From CAZCCM01 sp964616165 (GTDB taxonomy: Bacteria; Bacillota; Clostridia; TANB77; CAG-508): DNA of 64,000 bases. Below the pieces are notes generated by a model that was not told where the DNA came from, searched no databases, and saw only the letters and a list, made by a program, of their open reading frames with translations. The stretch spans positions 1 to 64,000 of the forward strand of contig CAZTTS010000002.1 of NCBI GenBank assembly GCA_964616165.1, given 5' to 3'. Positions 24,474-34,085 of this stretch are shown here, piece after piece. Numbering within the stretch: the first letter of the stretch is position 1; the number at the start of each line of letters is the position of its first letter. Position numbers and translations under genes: made by a program.

Positions 24474-25460
24474 TTAAATATTATCAGTTCCTAAATTTTC
24501 TCTTAAATAATAATATATTTTCTTTATTGATTTTGAGATATAAGCTGCATATCTTTTTATTGTTCCAACTATTGAGTCATCATATATATCAAGTTCACTA
24601 TAAGGAGAGACAACTAAGAATTGTGCATCTTCTTCAGTGCCTAGTTTAACTATTTGTCTAACTTCATTCTTTCTAGCTATTTCATCTAATATTGCCCTAT
24701 ATGGTTCTTTAGATTTTAATACTATTTTATATTCATCTAAAACTATATTTGAAATTAAAGTTTCGCCTAAATGGTTAAATTTAAGAAGCATTGCATCTCT
24801 TATTGGTTGTTTAGGTCTGAATAATTCTAATTCTTCTTCAGGCTCATATTCTATTTCAACAAAATCATCATATAAAGGTTGTGAGACAAATGAGTCTGCA
24901 AATTTACCTGCTAAATTTTCTTCTTCATCTTTAATACGAGCTTTGCTAACTTTTTCTTCAGGGAATAATTTTTCTAAAGATTCTTTTAGATTTTCTAATT
25001 CAGTTTCTGCTAGATTGATATTTGAAGCACTTTCATATATTTCAGTTTCTGAAGTAACATATGGAATGTCAATACCTGCTTTTTTATTTAAATTATATGA
25101 AACTAAAAAATCATCAGATAGATGTTCTGATAAATCTTCATTATCTTGATAATCTTCAAAATTTAATTTATTTATACTTAAAGAGTAGTTATTGCTAAAA
25201 TTATTATCCCAAACATTATTGTATTCAAAACAGAAATTCATTTTGTCAAAACTATTTAATTTTAAATTGGCATATAGTCTATTATTTTCATCTTTTTCCA
25301 TTTCAACAATTTTCATTTGTTTCCAGTCTTGATCACCATATCTTAAAGAGATGGGTTCATTGTTTGATACTTCTGTTAAGTATCCATCATAGTATAATTT
25401 GAATTCTTTATTATTATATATTTTGTCGCTATCTACATGGATATAATCATTAATCTTCAT
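24474..25460 (-). CDS. Cytosolic protein with a CBM25/CBM53-like starch-binding module
   Basis: The 328-residue protein has no signal peptide. Residues about 19-96 match the starch-binding CBM25/CBM53 pattern: ISLRYGDQDWKQMKI (Trp46), a middle Asn/Leu strand region, and FCFEYNNVWDNNFSNNY, which fits the family's F-x-F-x-WDNN-x-NY ending with Trp84. Residues about 105-235 are acidic and probably disordered. The C-terminal 95 residues include KEPYRAILDEIARKNEVRQIV and a region rich in Tyr/Lys that I do not recognise. No catalytic domain is seen. It could bind intracellular glycogen as a scaffold. The assignment of the module is by pattern only. Confidence 0.7.
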   Translation of the reverse strand: MKINDYIHVDSDKIYNNKEFKLYYDGYLTEVSNNEPISLRYGDQDWKQMKIVEMEKDENNRLYANLKLNSFDKMNFCFEYNNVWDNNFSNNYSLSINKLNFEDYQDNEDLSEHLSDDFLVSYNLNKKAGIDIPYVTSETEIYESASNINLAETELENLKESLEKLFPEEKVSKARIKDEEENLAGKFADSFVSQPLYDDFVEIEYEPEEELELFRPKQPIRDAMLLKFNHLGETLISNIVLDEYKIVLKSKEPYRAILDEIARKNEVRQIVKLGTEEDAQFLVVSPYSELDIYDDSIVGTIKRYAAYISKSIKKIYYYLRENLGTDNI

Positions 25461-25588
25461 TGTTATACTCCTTAATATAAAAATACTTTTTTAAGCATAT
25501 TTTTACTTATATTCATTATACAAAATATAAAAGAAAAAATAAAGGTAAAAAGGCAAGTATATTATTAAATTTATGTAACAAAATTATC

Positions 25589-25617
25589 TTGATATTCTCG
25601 TCTAAAAAATATATAAT
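25589..25617 (+). promoter_or_regulatory. Promoter for recJ
   Basis: TTGATA (25589-25594), 17 bp, TATAAT (25612-25617), about 20 nt upstream of the recJ ATG. Confidence 0.8.
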
Positions 25618-25637
25618 ATAAACAGAAAAGAGGATAG

Positions 25638-27338
25638 ATGAAAACAATATGGAGAAAGAAAGATATTGATGAAGAAGTTTTTAAGATAGTATATAAGAAA
25701 CATAAGAAAAGCCGATTAATCTCAACTTTAATTGCAAATAGAATAGATAGTAAAAGGGAAATAGAAAAGTTTTTAGATCCTAAAATATCAGATCTATACT
25801 CACCATTTGATATACCAGATATGGATAAAGCAGTTAACAGAATAATAAAGGCAATTAAAGATAAAGAAAGTGTTTTAATTTATGGAGATTATGATGTTGA
25901 TGGGATGACTTCAACTACAATATTATTTAAATTTTTAGTCAGTCAGGGTTTAAAGCCTAAATACTATATTCCTAATAAAATAGATGAAGGTTATGGGTTT
26001 AGTATAGATGCTATTGATGAGATACTGGAAGAAAATAAAAAGGATAAAATTAATTTAATAATTACTGTTGATTGTGGTTCAACATCAATAGAGGAAGTTG
26101 AATATGTTAAAAAACATGGTATTGATGTTGTAATAACTGATCATCATGAGGTACCAGACAAAATGCCTAAAGCAATTGCAGTAGTAAACCCTAAAAGAAA
26201 AGGTAGTAAGATTAAATTTACAGAACTTGCTGGTGTTGGAGTAAGCTTTAAATTATTAATGGGAATAGCAGAAAAATTAAATTTAGATGAAGATAGTTAT
26301 ATAAAATATTTAGACTTAGTAGCAATGGGAACCATATCAGATATAGTTCCAATGTTATCTGAGAATAGAATAATAGCAAAACATGGATTAGAAGCATTTA
26401 AAAATTCTTCTAATCCTGTAATTTCATTATTATATAATAAGTATAAAGAAAATTTTGATGAAACAACAATTTCATTCCAAATAGCTCCAAGAATTAATGC
26501 TAGTGGAAGATTAGGAAAAGAAGATATTGCAATGAAATTTCTTTTATCTGAGACAATAGAAGATGCAGAAAAGTATTTTTCTAAATTAGATGAAATTAAT
26601 GAAGACAGAAAAATATTAAGTGACAATATTTTTGATGAAGCCGTAGAAAAAATAAGAGTTGAAGAATTATATAAAAACTCTATTATTATTATCTATGATG
26701 AAAAATGGCATACAGGTGTTACAGGCATAGTTGCATCTAAGGTTACTGATTTATTTAAAAGGCCAACAATAGTATTTTCTATGGAAGATGGTGTAGCAAA
26801 AGGTTCAGCTAGAACTATTCCGGGCATCAATATTCATGAGCTTTTAGGTAAAGTAAATGATATACTGATAGAATATGGTGGTCATGAAAAAGCAGCAGGT
26901 CTTACTATAAATATAGATAAATTAGAAGATTTAAAAGATGCTTTAGGAAAAGAACTAGAGAATAGTAAAATGCAAATAGTTGAAGATTATGACTATGAAT
27001 TAAAATTTAATGAAATTGACTATGATATTTTAAAAGATATTGAGATATTAGCTCCTTTTGGTGAAAAAAATTTAAAACCAGACTTTTTATTTAAAAAAGC
27101 TGAAGTTGTTTCTGTTGCTATATATGGCAATATGTTAAAATTAAATTTAAAGCAAAACAATGTAAGTTTTACTGGGATAGGTTTTGGACTAGCACATAAA
27201 CAAGATAATGCAAATACTAAAATCAGTAAGGGAGATAATATTTATTTAATTGGTAAATTAGAAGAAAATGTATATATGGGAAGATCTAGTATTCAAATTA
27301 TGGTAAAAGAATTTAATTTATTAAAGAATAAAATTTAA
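25638..27338 (+). CDS. recJ: Single-stranded-DNA exonuclease RecJ
   Basis: RecJ degrades single-stranded DNA 5' to 3' in recombination and mismatch repair. The 566-residue protein has the DHH phosphoesterase motifs: YGDYDVDGMTST near 83, VDCGSTS near 143, TDHHEVP near 167, and the GVGVSFKL segment. The DHHA1 domain contains GGHEKAAG near 413, and a C-terminal OB-like region follows. The length is normal. The rel gene lies about 100 nt downstream, probably in the same transcript. Confidence 0.95.
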   Translation: MKTIWRKKDIDEEVFKIVYKKHKKSRLISTLIANRIDSKREIEKFLDPKISDLYSPFDIPDMDKAVNRIIKAIKDKESVLIYGDYDVDGMTSTTILFKFLVSQGLKPKYYIPNKIDEGYGFSIDAIDEILEENKKDKINLIITVDCGSTSIEEVEYVKKHGIDVVITDHHEVPDKMPKAIAVVNPKRKGSKIKFTELAGVGVSFKLLMGIAEKLNLDEDSYIKYLDLVAMGTISDIVPMLSENRIIAKHGLEAFKNSSNPVISLLYNKYKENFDETTISFQIAPRINASGRLGKEDIAMKFLLSETIEDAEKYFSKLDEINEDRKILSDNIFDEAVEKIRVEELYKNSIIIIYDEKWHTGVTGIVASKVTDLFKRPTIVFSMEDGVAKGSARTIPGINIHELLGKVNDILIEYGGHEKAAGLTINIDKLEDLKDALGKELENSKMQIVEDYDYELKFNEIDYDILKDIEILAPFGEKNLKPDFLFKKAEVVSVAIYGNMLKLNLKQNNVSFTGIGFGLAHKQDNANTKISKGDNIYLIGKLEENVYMGRSSIQIMVKEFNLLKNKI

Positions 27339-27442
27339 AAAGAAAATAACAAAAGAAAACATATAATGTTTTAAAATAAAGTTAAATAAAATAAAGTAAA
27401 AAAAAAGAAAAGAAAGTAAAAAATAAATTAGAATAAGGGAAA

Positions 27443-29677
27443 ATGGCTGAAGAAGATAAAAGCAAAGAAATTATAAAACAGTATCAAAGTAGTGTTGACA
27501 ATATTATAAAAACTGTAAAAGAAAACTATAAAAAAGCTGATACTAAAAAAATACAAAAAGCATTTGAGTATGCTGTTATTGCTCATGGAAAACAAGAAAG
27601 AGAGTCAGGAGAACCATATATTATGCATCCTGTTTATGTGTCTCAAATTTTAGCTGATATGACTCTTGATGATGATACAATAGTAGCGGGTTTATTACAT
27701 GATGTTTTAGAAGATACAGAAATTAATTATGATATTTTAAAGAAGGATTTCGGAGAATCTATAGCAAATATGGTAGATGGAGTTACAAAATTAAAAACTT
27801 TAAAATATACGAGTCAGGAAGAAACAGAAGTAGAGAACTATAGACGTATGTTTATTGCTATGGCAAAAGATATTCGAGTTATATTAATTAGACTTGCAGA
27901 TAGACTTCATAATATGAGAACTCTAAACTATAAAAATAAAGAAACACAACTTAGAAAAGCAAAAGAGACTCTACATATTTATGCACCAATAGCTCATAGA
28001 TTAGGAATGTCTAAAATTAAAGGTGAATTAGAAGATTTGTCTTTTAAATATATTTCGCCTGAACAATATTATGAGATTGTAGTTGGATTAGATAAAAAGA
28101 AAGATGAAAGAGAACTATATTTAAATGAGATAAAGCAAGATTTAGAAGCTAGAACTAAAAAAATTGGTATTAAAGCTAATATTTCAGGTAGATCAAAACA
28201 TATATATAGTATATATAAGAAAATGCAAAGAGATGAATTAACCTTAAATCAGGTTTTTGATATTTTTGCATTAAGGATAATAGTTGGTACTGTTGCAGAA
28301 TGTTATACAATTTTAGGGCTTATTCATGAAGCATATAAGCCTATGCCAGGAAGATTTAAAGACTATATTGCGGTCCCTAAAGAAAATATGTATCAATCAA
28401 TACATACAACTTTAATAGGAAAAAATGCACCACCTTTTGAAATTCAAATTAGAACACAAGAAATGCATGATATTGCTGAAAATGGTATTGCTGCACATTG
28501 GGCATATAAAGAAGCAAATTATAAGTCTAAAAACAAAAAAGTTATAGTTAGGGCAAAAGAAGATAAATTGTCATGGATTAAACAAGCACTAGAATGGCAA
28601 GAAGATACTAGAAGTCCAGAAGAATTTATGGATGCATTAAAAACTGACTTATTTGAAGATGAAGTTTATGTATTCACTCCTAAGGGTGATATTCAAACCT
28701 TCCCTAAAGGCTCAATTGTTATTGACTTTGCTTATGCTATTCATGAAGAAATAGGGAATAGGATGGTAGGTTGTAAAATAAATACAAGAATAATGCCTAT
28801 TAATACAAAATTAAAAACAGGAGATATTGTTGAAATTATAACTTCAGAAAATTCTAAAGGCCCTTCTAGAGATTGGGTTAAGATGGTAAAAAGTCCATCA
28901 GCTAAAATAAGAATTCAACAATGGTTTAAAAGAAAAGATAGAGAAGAAAACATTGAAAAAGGTAAACATGCAGTTGAAAAAGAATTTGAAAAATTAGGTT
29001 TTGCTATTACGTCTACTCAAAAAAAGGAATGGATTGCAGCAGCAGTTAAAAAGAATAAATTTAATAATGAAGAAGATCTTTTTGCCACAATAGGCTTTGG
29101 AACAATATCAACTCAAAAAGCCTTATCAAAAGTTTTAGAAGAAGTTAAAGCAGAAAATGCTGATATAAAATTAGATAAAAAGATTGAAAAATTATTAGAT
29201 AAAAAAGAAAAAGAAACTAAAGCAACACAACAATCGGGAGTAATAGTTGAAGGGTTAGATAATTTCTTAATTACATTTTCAAAATGTTGTTCACCACTTC
29301 CAGGCGAAGCAATTACTGGCTATATTTCAAGAGGTAGAGGCGTAACTATTCATAGAAGTGATTGCCCTAATATTGTTAGAATGAGAAATGAAGAAGAAAG
29401 AATAGTTAATGTTAAATGGGCAAATGTAGTAAAAGATAAATTTACAGTAGATATAGAATTATTTGCCTTAGATAGAAAACAACTTTTAAAAGACTATATA
29501 AAAGTAATAGAAAAATTAAAGATAAATTTATTAGGTATTAGAGCAGAAAGCATGAAAGATAATCTTGCTATAACATCAATGAGAGTTGAAGTTTCAACTA
29601 CAGAAGAATTAGAATCTTTAATGACTGCACTTAATAATATTGAAAATGTTTTTGAAGTTAAAAGAAAGAAAAGATAA
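27443..29677 (+). CDS. rel: Bifunctional (p)ppGpp synthetase/hydrolase Rel
   Basis: Rel makes and destroys the alarmone (p)ppGpp. The 744-residue protein has an N-terminal HD hydrolase domain (about 45-190, GLLHDVLEDT), a synthetase domain (about 240-360) with the PMPGRFKDYIAVPK segment, a TGS domain (about 395-460), a Cys-rich region CCSPLPGEAITGYISRG, and a C-terminal ACT domain. The RFKD signature together with an intact HD site is the mark of bifunctional enzymes. It is preceded by AAGGGAAA. Its place after recJ and before hisS is common in Firmicutes. Confidence 0.96.
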   Translation: MAEEDKSKEIIKQYQSSVDNIIKTVKENYKKADTKKIQKAFEYAVIAHGKQERESGEPYIMHPVYVSQILADMTLDDDTIVAGLLHDVLEDTEINYDILKKDFGESIANMVDGVTKLKTLKYTSQEETEVENYRRMFIAMAKDIRVILIRLADRLHNMRTLNYKNKETQLRKAKETLHIYAPIAHRLGMSKIKGELEDLSFKYISPEQYYEIVVGLDKKKDERELYLNEIKQDLEARTKKIGIKANISGRSKHIYSIYKKMQRDELTLNQVFDIFALRIIVGTVAECYTILGLIHEAYKPMPGRFKDYIAVPKENMYQSIHTTLIGKNAPPFEIQIRTQEMHDIAENGIAAHWAYKEANYKSKNKKVIVRAKEDKLSWIKQALEWQEDTRSPEEFMDALKTDLFEDEVYVFTPKGDIQTFPKGSIVIDFAYAIHEEIGNRMVGCKINTRIMPINTKLKTGDIVEIITSENSKGPSRDWVKMVKSPSAKIRIQQWFKRKDREENIEKGKHAVEKEFEKLGFAITSTQKKEWIAAAVKKNKFNNEEDLFATIGFGTISTQKALSKVLEEVKAENADIKLDKKIEKLLDKKEKETKATQQSGVIVEGLDNFLITFSKCCSPLPGEAITGYISRGRGVTIHRSDCPNIVRMRNEEERIVNVKWANVVKDKFTVDIELFALDRKQLLKDYIKVIEKLKINLLGIRAESMKDNLAITSMRVEVSTTEELESLMTALNNIENVFEVKRKKR

Positions 29678-29684
29678 AAATATA

Positions 29685-30302
29685 ATGGAAATAATCAAAT
29701 TAGAAATTCCAACTACAATGGAAGGCTTAATTACAAATACATATATTGTTTATGATAGTAATACAAAAGATGCAATGATAATAGACCCAGCATATGATTC
29801 TAAACGTATTATAAAAACTATTGAAGACAATAATTTGGATTTAAAGTATATACTGTATACTCATTGTCATGCAGATCATATTGGAGCGATACATGATATA
29901 AAAAAAGAATATAAAGATGTTGAAATAATAGGATCTTTAACTGAATCTAAGAATATAAATAATCCACAAATAACACAACAAGCAGGTTTTGGATTAACAA
30001 TAGAACAAATAGAAACAAATATTAAAGTATCACATCATGATAAAATAAATTTAGGTAATATTGAATTTCAAGTTATATTTACACCAGGTCATACAAGCGG
30101 TTGTATGTCAATTTATTCAAAAGAAAATAAAACAGTTTTTACTGGTGATACACTTTTTGTAAGAGGATATGGTAGAACAGATTTGCCAACAGGCAATATT
30201 AAATTAATGTATGTTTCTTTAAGAAAATTATTAAGACTACCTGATGATACAAGAGTTTATCCAGGTCATGGGGAAGATGGATTTATTAAAGATTGTAGAT
30301 AG
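29685..30302 (+). CDS. Metallo-beta-lactamase-fold hydrolase (glyoxalase II-like)
   Basis: A 205-residue hydrolase with the metal-binding THCHADHIG motif near 61, PGHTSGCMS near 129, the GDTLF Asp near 151 and the final PGHGE. This set fits the small glyoxalase II-like or YqgX-type proteins found beside rel and hisS. An ATG at 29640 lies inside rel in another frame; the ATG at 29685, 8 nt past the rel stop, gives the normal N-terminus MEIIKLEIPT. The ribosome site is weak, so coupling to rel is likely. Confidence 0.9.
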   Translation: MEIIKLEIPTTMEGLITNTYIVYDSNTKDAMIIDPAYDSKRIIKTIEDNNLDLKYILYTHCHADHIGAIHDIKKEYKDVEIIGSLTESKNINNPQITQQAGFGLTIEQIETNIKVSHHDKINLGNIEFQVIFTPGHTSGCMSIYSKENKTVFTGDTLFVRGYGRTDLPTGNIKLMYVSLRKLLRLPDDTRVYPGHGEDGFIKDCR

Positions 30303-30311
30303 GAGGATAAT

Positions 30312-31550
30312 ATGTTTAAAAAACCAAGAGGTACTGAAGACATATTTGGAGAAGAATTTGAAAAATATATGTTTTTAAAAAACACCATGTATAATGTTGG
30401 TGTTAAATTTGGATTTTCTGGAATTATAACTCCAGTTTTTGAAAGTGTGGATGTTTTTGTAAGAACTATTGGAGAAGATACAGATGTAGTGCAAAAAGAA
30501 ATGTATACTTTTAAAGATAAATCTGATAGAGAAATGGCACTTCGTCCAGAAGGTACAGCAGGTATTATGAGGGCATATATTGAAGAAGGTATATTTAATG
30601 ATGGTGCACCTACTAAATTAATGTATTTTTTACCTATGTATAGATATGAAAATGTTCAAAAAGGAAGACGAAGAGAGTTTAATCAATTTGGTGTAGAATT
30701 GATGCAATCTACTAAACCCATTGCAGATTTTGAAGTAATTAAATTATCAACCAATATATTAGTTGAACTTGGTGTTGCCAAAGAAGACTATGTTTTAAAA
30801 ATAAATAGTATAGGTTGTGAAGTTTGTAGAACAGAATATAAAACTGTATTAAAAGAATATGTAGAAAATAACTTAAATGAATATTGTTCTGATTGTCAGA
30901 GAAGAAAAGATACAAATGTATTAAGAGTATTAGATTGTAAAATAGAAAAATGTAAAGAATTAAATGAAAATGCTCCTAGTGTTTTAGACTATATTTGTGA
31001 AGATTGTAGAGATCATTTTGATCAACTTATTCTTTATTTAGAGGATGATGGAGTAGAATATGAAATTAATAGTAAGATTGTTAGAGGTTTAGATTATTAT
31101 AATAGAACGGTTTTTGAAGTACAAGATAAAGATGGGGTAGCTATTGTGGGCGGTGGCAGATATGACAAACTAGCCGAATTATTAGGAGGAAAAGAAACTC
31201 CAGCAGTTGGCTTTGCAATTGGGATTGAACGATTAATAGAACTAGTAAAACTACCTTCAGATAAAATAAGAAGAACAGATTTTTATATTGTTTCTAATAT
31301 GGCTGATGAAAACAAAGAAAAAACAAATCTTTTAGCTAAAAAACTAAGAGAAAAAGGATATTCGGTTGAAATTGACTTATTAGATAGATCATTTAATGCA
31401 CAAATGAAACATGCAAATAAATTAAAATCTAAAGTAGCTTTAATTATGGGAGAAGATGAAATAGATAATAATGAAATCACTATAAAAAACATGGATGACG
31501 GTGAAGAAACAAAAACAGAATTTCAGTCATTTTTAGATACTATTGTTTAA
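30312..31550 (+). CDS. hisS: Histidyl-tRNA synthetase
   Basis: A class II synthetase of 412 residues. The start FKKPRGTEDIFGEE, LRPEGTAGIMRAYIEEG (motif 2 region), the GRRREFNQFGVE segment, the histidine-specific GLDYYNRTVFEV block and the GGGRYDKL segment are all standard. There are several extra Cys in the insertion region at about 170-240 (CEVCRTEY, YCSDCQRR, CEDC), as in many Clostridia. The ATG follows AGGAGG. No T-box leader is present; only 9 nt separate it from the previous gene. Confidence 0.96.
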   Translation: MFKKPRGTEDIFGEEFEKYMFLKNTMYNVGVKFGFSGIITPVFESVDVFVRTIGEDTDVVQKEMYTFKDKSDREMALRPEGTAGIMRAYIEEGIFNDGAPTKLMYFLPMYRYENVQKGRRREFNQFGVELMQSTKPIADFEVIKLSTNILVELGVAKEDYVLKINSIGCEVCRTEYKTVLKEYVENNLNEYCSDCQRRKDTNVLRVLDCKIEKCKELNENAPSVLDYICEDCRDHFDQLILYLEDDGVEYEINSKIVRGLDYYNRTVFEVQDKDGVAIVGGGRYDKLAELLGGKETPAVGFAIGIERLIELVKLPSDKIRRTDFYIVSNMADENKEKTNLLAKKLREKGYSVEIDLLDRSFNAQMKHANKLKSKVALIMGEDEIDNNEITIKNMDDGEETKTEFQSFLDTIV

Positions 31551-31573
31551 GAAAAAAGGAAAGAAAGTTTAAT

Positions 31574-32416
31574 ATGAGATATATTTCAGTAGGGGATGTA
31601 GTAGGCATTCAAGGAATAAATTTTTTAAAAAAGCATTTACCAAGATTAATAGAAGAACATAGCTTAGATTTTGTTGTAGTAAATATTGAAAATATTGCTG
31701 ATGGCTTAGGAGTAGATGAGTTTTCTTTTAATGAAGTAAATCAAATAGAAAATATTGATTGCTTTGTTTTAGGAAATCATACATGGGATAAATCGGAAGT
31801 AATAAAGTGCATAAATGACAATAAGGTTGTAAGGCCATTTAATTATGGTAAAATGCCTGGTAGTGGAATTAGACATTATAAAAAGAATAATAAAGATATT
31901 TTTGTTATTCAATTAATGGGTGAAGTAAACATAAATAAGAAATTAGAAAATCCATTTTTATCTTTTAATATAGCTTTAGAAGAAGTAGAAGAATATATAG
32001 AAAAAAACAATAAATATAAAGAGAGCAATTATGAAGATTATATAGGTAAAGATAATATTTATATATTATTAGACTTCCATGTTGATGTAACTTCTGAAGC
32101 AGTTGCGATGAGTTATTATGTAGATGGTAAGGTTTCTTCATTATTATGTTCACATACTCATGTACAAACAGCAGATGAAAGAATATTACCAAAAGGAACT
32201 GCATATATTACTGATATGGGGATGACAGGACCATATGAGTCTGTTTTAGGTATGGATATTGATGTAGCTTTGGATAGATTTATAAATAAAAATAAAAGTA
32301 GATATGGTATGGCTAAGTCTCAAAGCATGATATTAGAGGCTGTAGTTGTAGAAATTGATGATTTTACTAAAAAAGGGAAAGATATAAAGAGAATAAGGAT
32401 TATAGAGAATGAGTAA
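31574..32416 (+). CDS. ymdB: YmdB-family metallophosphoesterase (TIGR00282)
   Basis: The YmdB family hydrolyses 2',3'-cyclic nucleotides and affects biofilm and motility choices in Bacillus. The 280-residue protein shows the family's metal ligands: D8 in GDVVG, E39 and N40 in NIENIADG, GNHTWDKSE near 68, DFHVDVTSEAVAM near 172, and the SHTHVQTADERILPKGTAYITDMGMTGP-type ending. The usual DFHAE is DFHVD here. Its stop overlaps the start of the next gene. The usual partner rny is not in the window. Confidence 0.9.
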   Translation: MRYISVGDVVGIQGINFLKKHLPRLIEEHSLDFVVVNIENIADGLGVDEFSFNEVNQIENIDCFVLGNHTWDKSEVIKCINDNKVVRPFNYGKMPGSGIRHYKKNNKDIFVIQLMGEVNINKKLENPFLSFNIALEEVEEYIEKNNKYKESNYEDYIGKDNIYILLDFHVDVTSEAVAMSYYVDGKVSSLLCSHTHVQTADERILPKGTAYITDMGMTGPYESVLGMDIDVALDRFINKNKSRYGMAKSQSMILEAVVVEIDDFTKKGKDIKRIRIIENE

Positions 32417-33968
32417 TTTTATTAAATTTATTTTCATAATATTAATAATAGGAATAGTGATATTTCTTTCAGTTTTATTGTTAAAATCAAGAGATAGTGA
32501 AGAAGGGAAAAAGACTTCTAAAATTATTGAAGATGAGGAAGTTTTTCAAGATGATATTAGACTTTCAGTTGCTGCACTAGATACTTTAAACCCTATTTTA
32601 AGTAATAATAGAAATGTTTATGAATTTTCTAAGATTATATATGAACCATTAATAGCTTTGGATATGAATTATAGAAAAGAATATGCATTGGCTGAAAGAA
32701 TAGAACAAAAAAATGAAACACAATATATTGTATATTTAAGAGATGCTAAGTGGCATGATGGTAGTAATGTAAAGTCTGAAGATTTTCATTTTACAATTAA
32801 AATGATAAATGCTACTGATTCAATATATAAAGATAATATAGAAAAAATAGCAAGTATTAAATCTATAAATGATTATTCTTTTATTATTACTTTAAAATCT
32901 GCGCAACCATATTTTGAATATTATTTAACATTTCCTTTAATGAAAAAAATTAGTGAAAAAACTTTTAAAGATAAAAGTAAAATTCCGATAGGTTCAGGCA
33001 TATATAAATTTGAAGAAACTAAGAATAATATTTTATCTTATGAATTGTTTGAAGATTACTGGAATAAGGAAGCCGTAGAAAAAACTAGCTTTAAAAAGGT
33101 GTATATCTATAAATATAAAACAATTGGAGAAGTATATAATGCTTTTAAAGCGGGAAATATAGATATTATAAATGCATCAAATAATAAATATGTGGATCAA
33201 ATAGGAACCTTTGGCTATGTAGATATGGAATATAAAGCAAGAGATTTTCATTTTCTAGCTTTTAATACTAAAAGAATAAATAAAAATATAAGAAGGGCAA
33301 TTTCATTTGCTTTGGATAAAGATAAAATAGTTACAGAATTAGGTAAAGGTGTGACTAAATCATCATTTCCCACAGATTTTGGTCATTGGACATATCCACA
33401 AACACATAAATTAGAATTTAATTTAGATGAAGCTAAAAAGATTTTGAATGAGAATAATTATCAACTTAAAAGTGGAAAGTGGATTGATAAAAAGACAAAG
33501 AAAAATCTTACATATTCAATACTGGTAAATGGTGATAATAAAACTCAAGTAAAAACTGCTGAAAAAATATCTCAAGCATTAAACAAATTTGGAATTGAAA
33601 CTAAATTGAATACCAAATATGGTAATACATATTATTCTGCAGTTAAAACTAGAAATTATGATCTAGCTATTATTGGCAGAAGAAGTGATTTTACTCCTTC
33701 TTTAGAAGTGTTTTTTGGAGATAATAATTATTTTCAATATAATCACAATGAAATTAAATCTTTGATGATAAAAGCTAGGACAGAAACAGATGAAAGTAAA
33801 TTTTTAGAAATATATAATAAAATATATAATATATATTTAGAAGATATACCATTTATAGGAGTGTATAGAAATACTAAAAGATTGATAACATCATTAGGTT
33901 TACATATGGACTCTATACCAAATTCATATAATATGTTATACAACATAGAAAATTGGTATAGGAAATAA
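32409..33968 (+). CDS. Family 5 extracellular solute-binding protein, membrane-anchored
   Basis: The 519-residue protein has an N-terminal helix (about 6-25) without a lipobox Cys, then an SBP_bac_5 (oligopeptide/nickel-binding) domain. Typical features are LDTLNPILSNNRNVYEFSKIIYEPL, AKWHDGSNVKSEDFHFTIK, PIGSGIYKF, and the IRRAISFALDKDKIV block near 297. It should bind peptides or similar solutes outside the cell, but no permease or ATPase gene accompanies it. It overlaps ymdB by 8 nt. The missing lipobox implies the protein stays anchored by an uncleaved helix. Confidence 0.87.
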   Translation: MSNFIKFIFIILIIGIVIFLSVLLLKSRDSEEGKKTSKIIEDEEVFQDDIRLSVAALDTLNPILSNNRNVYEFSKIIYEPLIALDMNYRKEYALAERIEQKNETQYIVYLRDAKWHDGSNVKSEDFHFTIKMINATDSIYKDNIEKIASIKSINDYSFIITLKSAQPYFEYYLTFPLMKKISEKTFKDKSKIPIGSGIYKFEETKNNILSYELFEDYWNKEAVEKTSFKKVYIYKYKTIGEVYNAFKAGNIDIINASNNKYVDQIGTFGYVDMEYKARDFHFLAFNTKRINKNIRRAISFALDKDKIVTELGKGVTKSSFPTDFGHWTYPQTHKLEFNLDEAKKILNENNYQLKSGKWIDKKTKKNLTYSILVNGDNKTQVKTAEKISQALNKFGIETKLNTKYGNTYYSAVKTRNYDLAIIGRRSDFTPSLEVFFGDNNYFQYNHNEIKSLMIKARTETDESKFLEIYNKIYNIYLEDIPFIGVYRNTKRLITSLGLHMDSIPNSYNMLYNIENWYRK

Positions 33969-34085
33969 TGTTTTACAAAAGAGTATTTATAAGCAAAGTA
34001 ATATTTAATTAAAAAAATTTGCAATAAAGAATAAAATAAATTATAGTGTAATAGGAAAAAGGGAAAAAAAAGAAAGGATGTATAT

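Noticed and set aside
24637..25149. Plus-strand ORF of 170 codons within the CBM-like gene
   Set aside because: Ser-rich shadow of the acidic middle region of the minus-strand protein, which has a good start and recognisable module.
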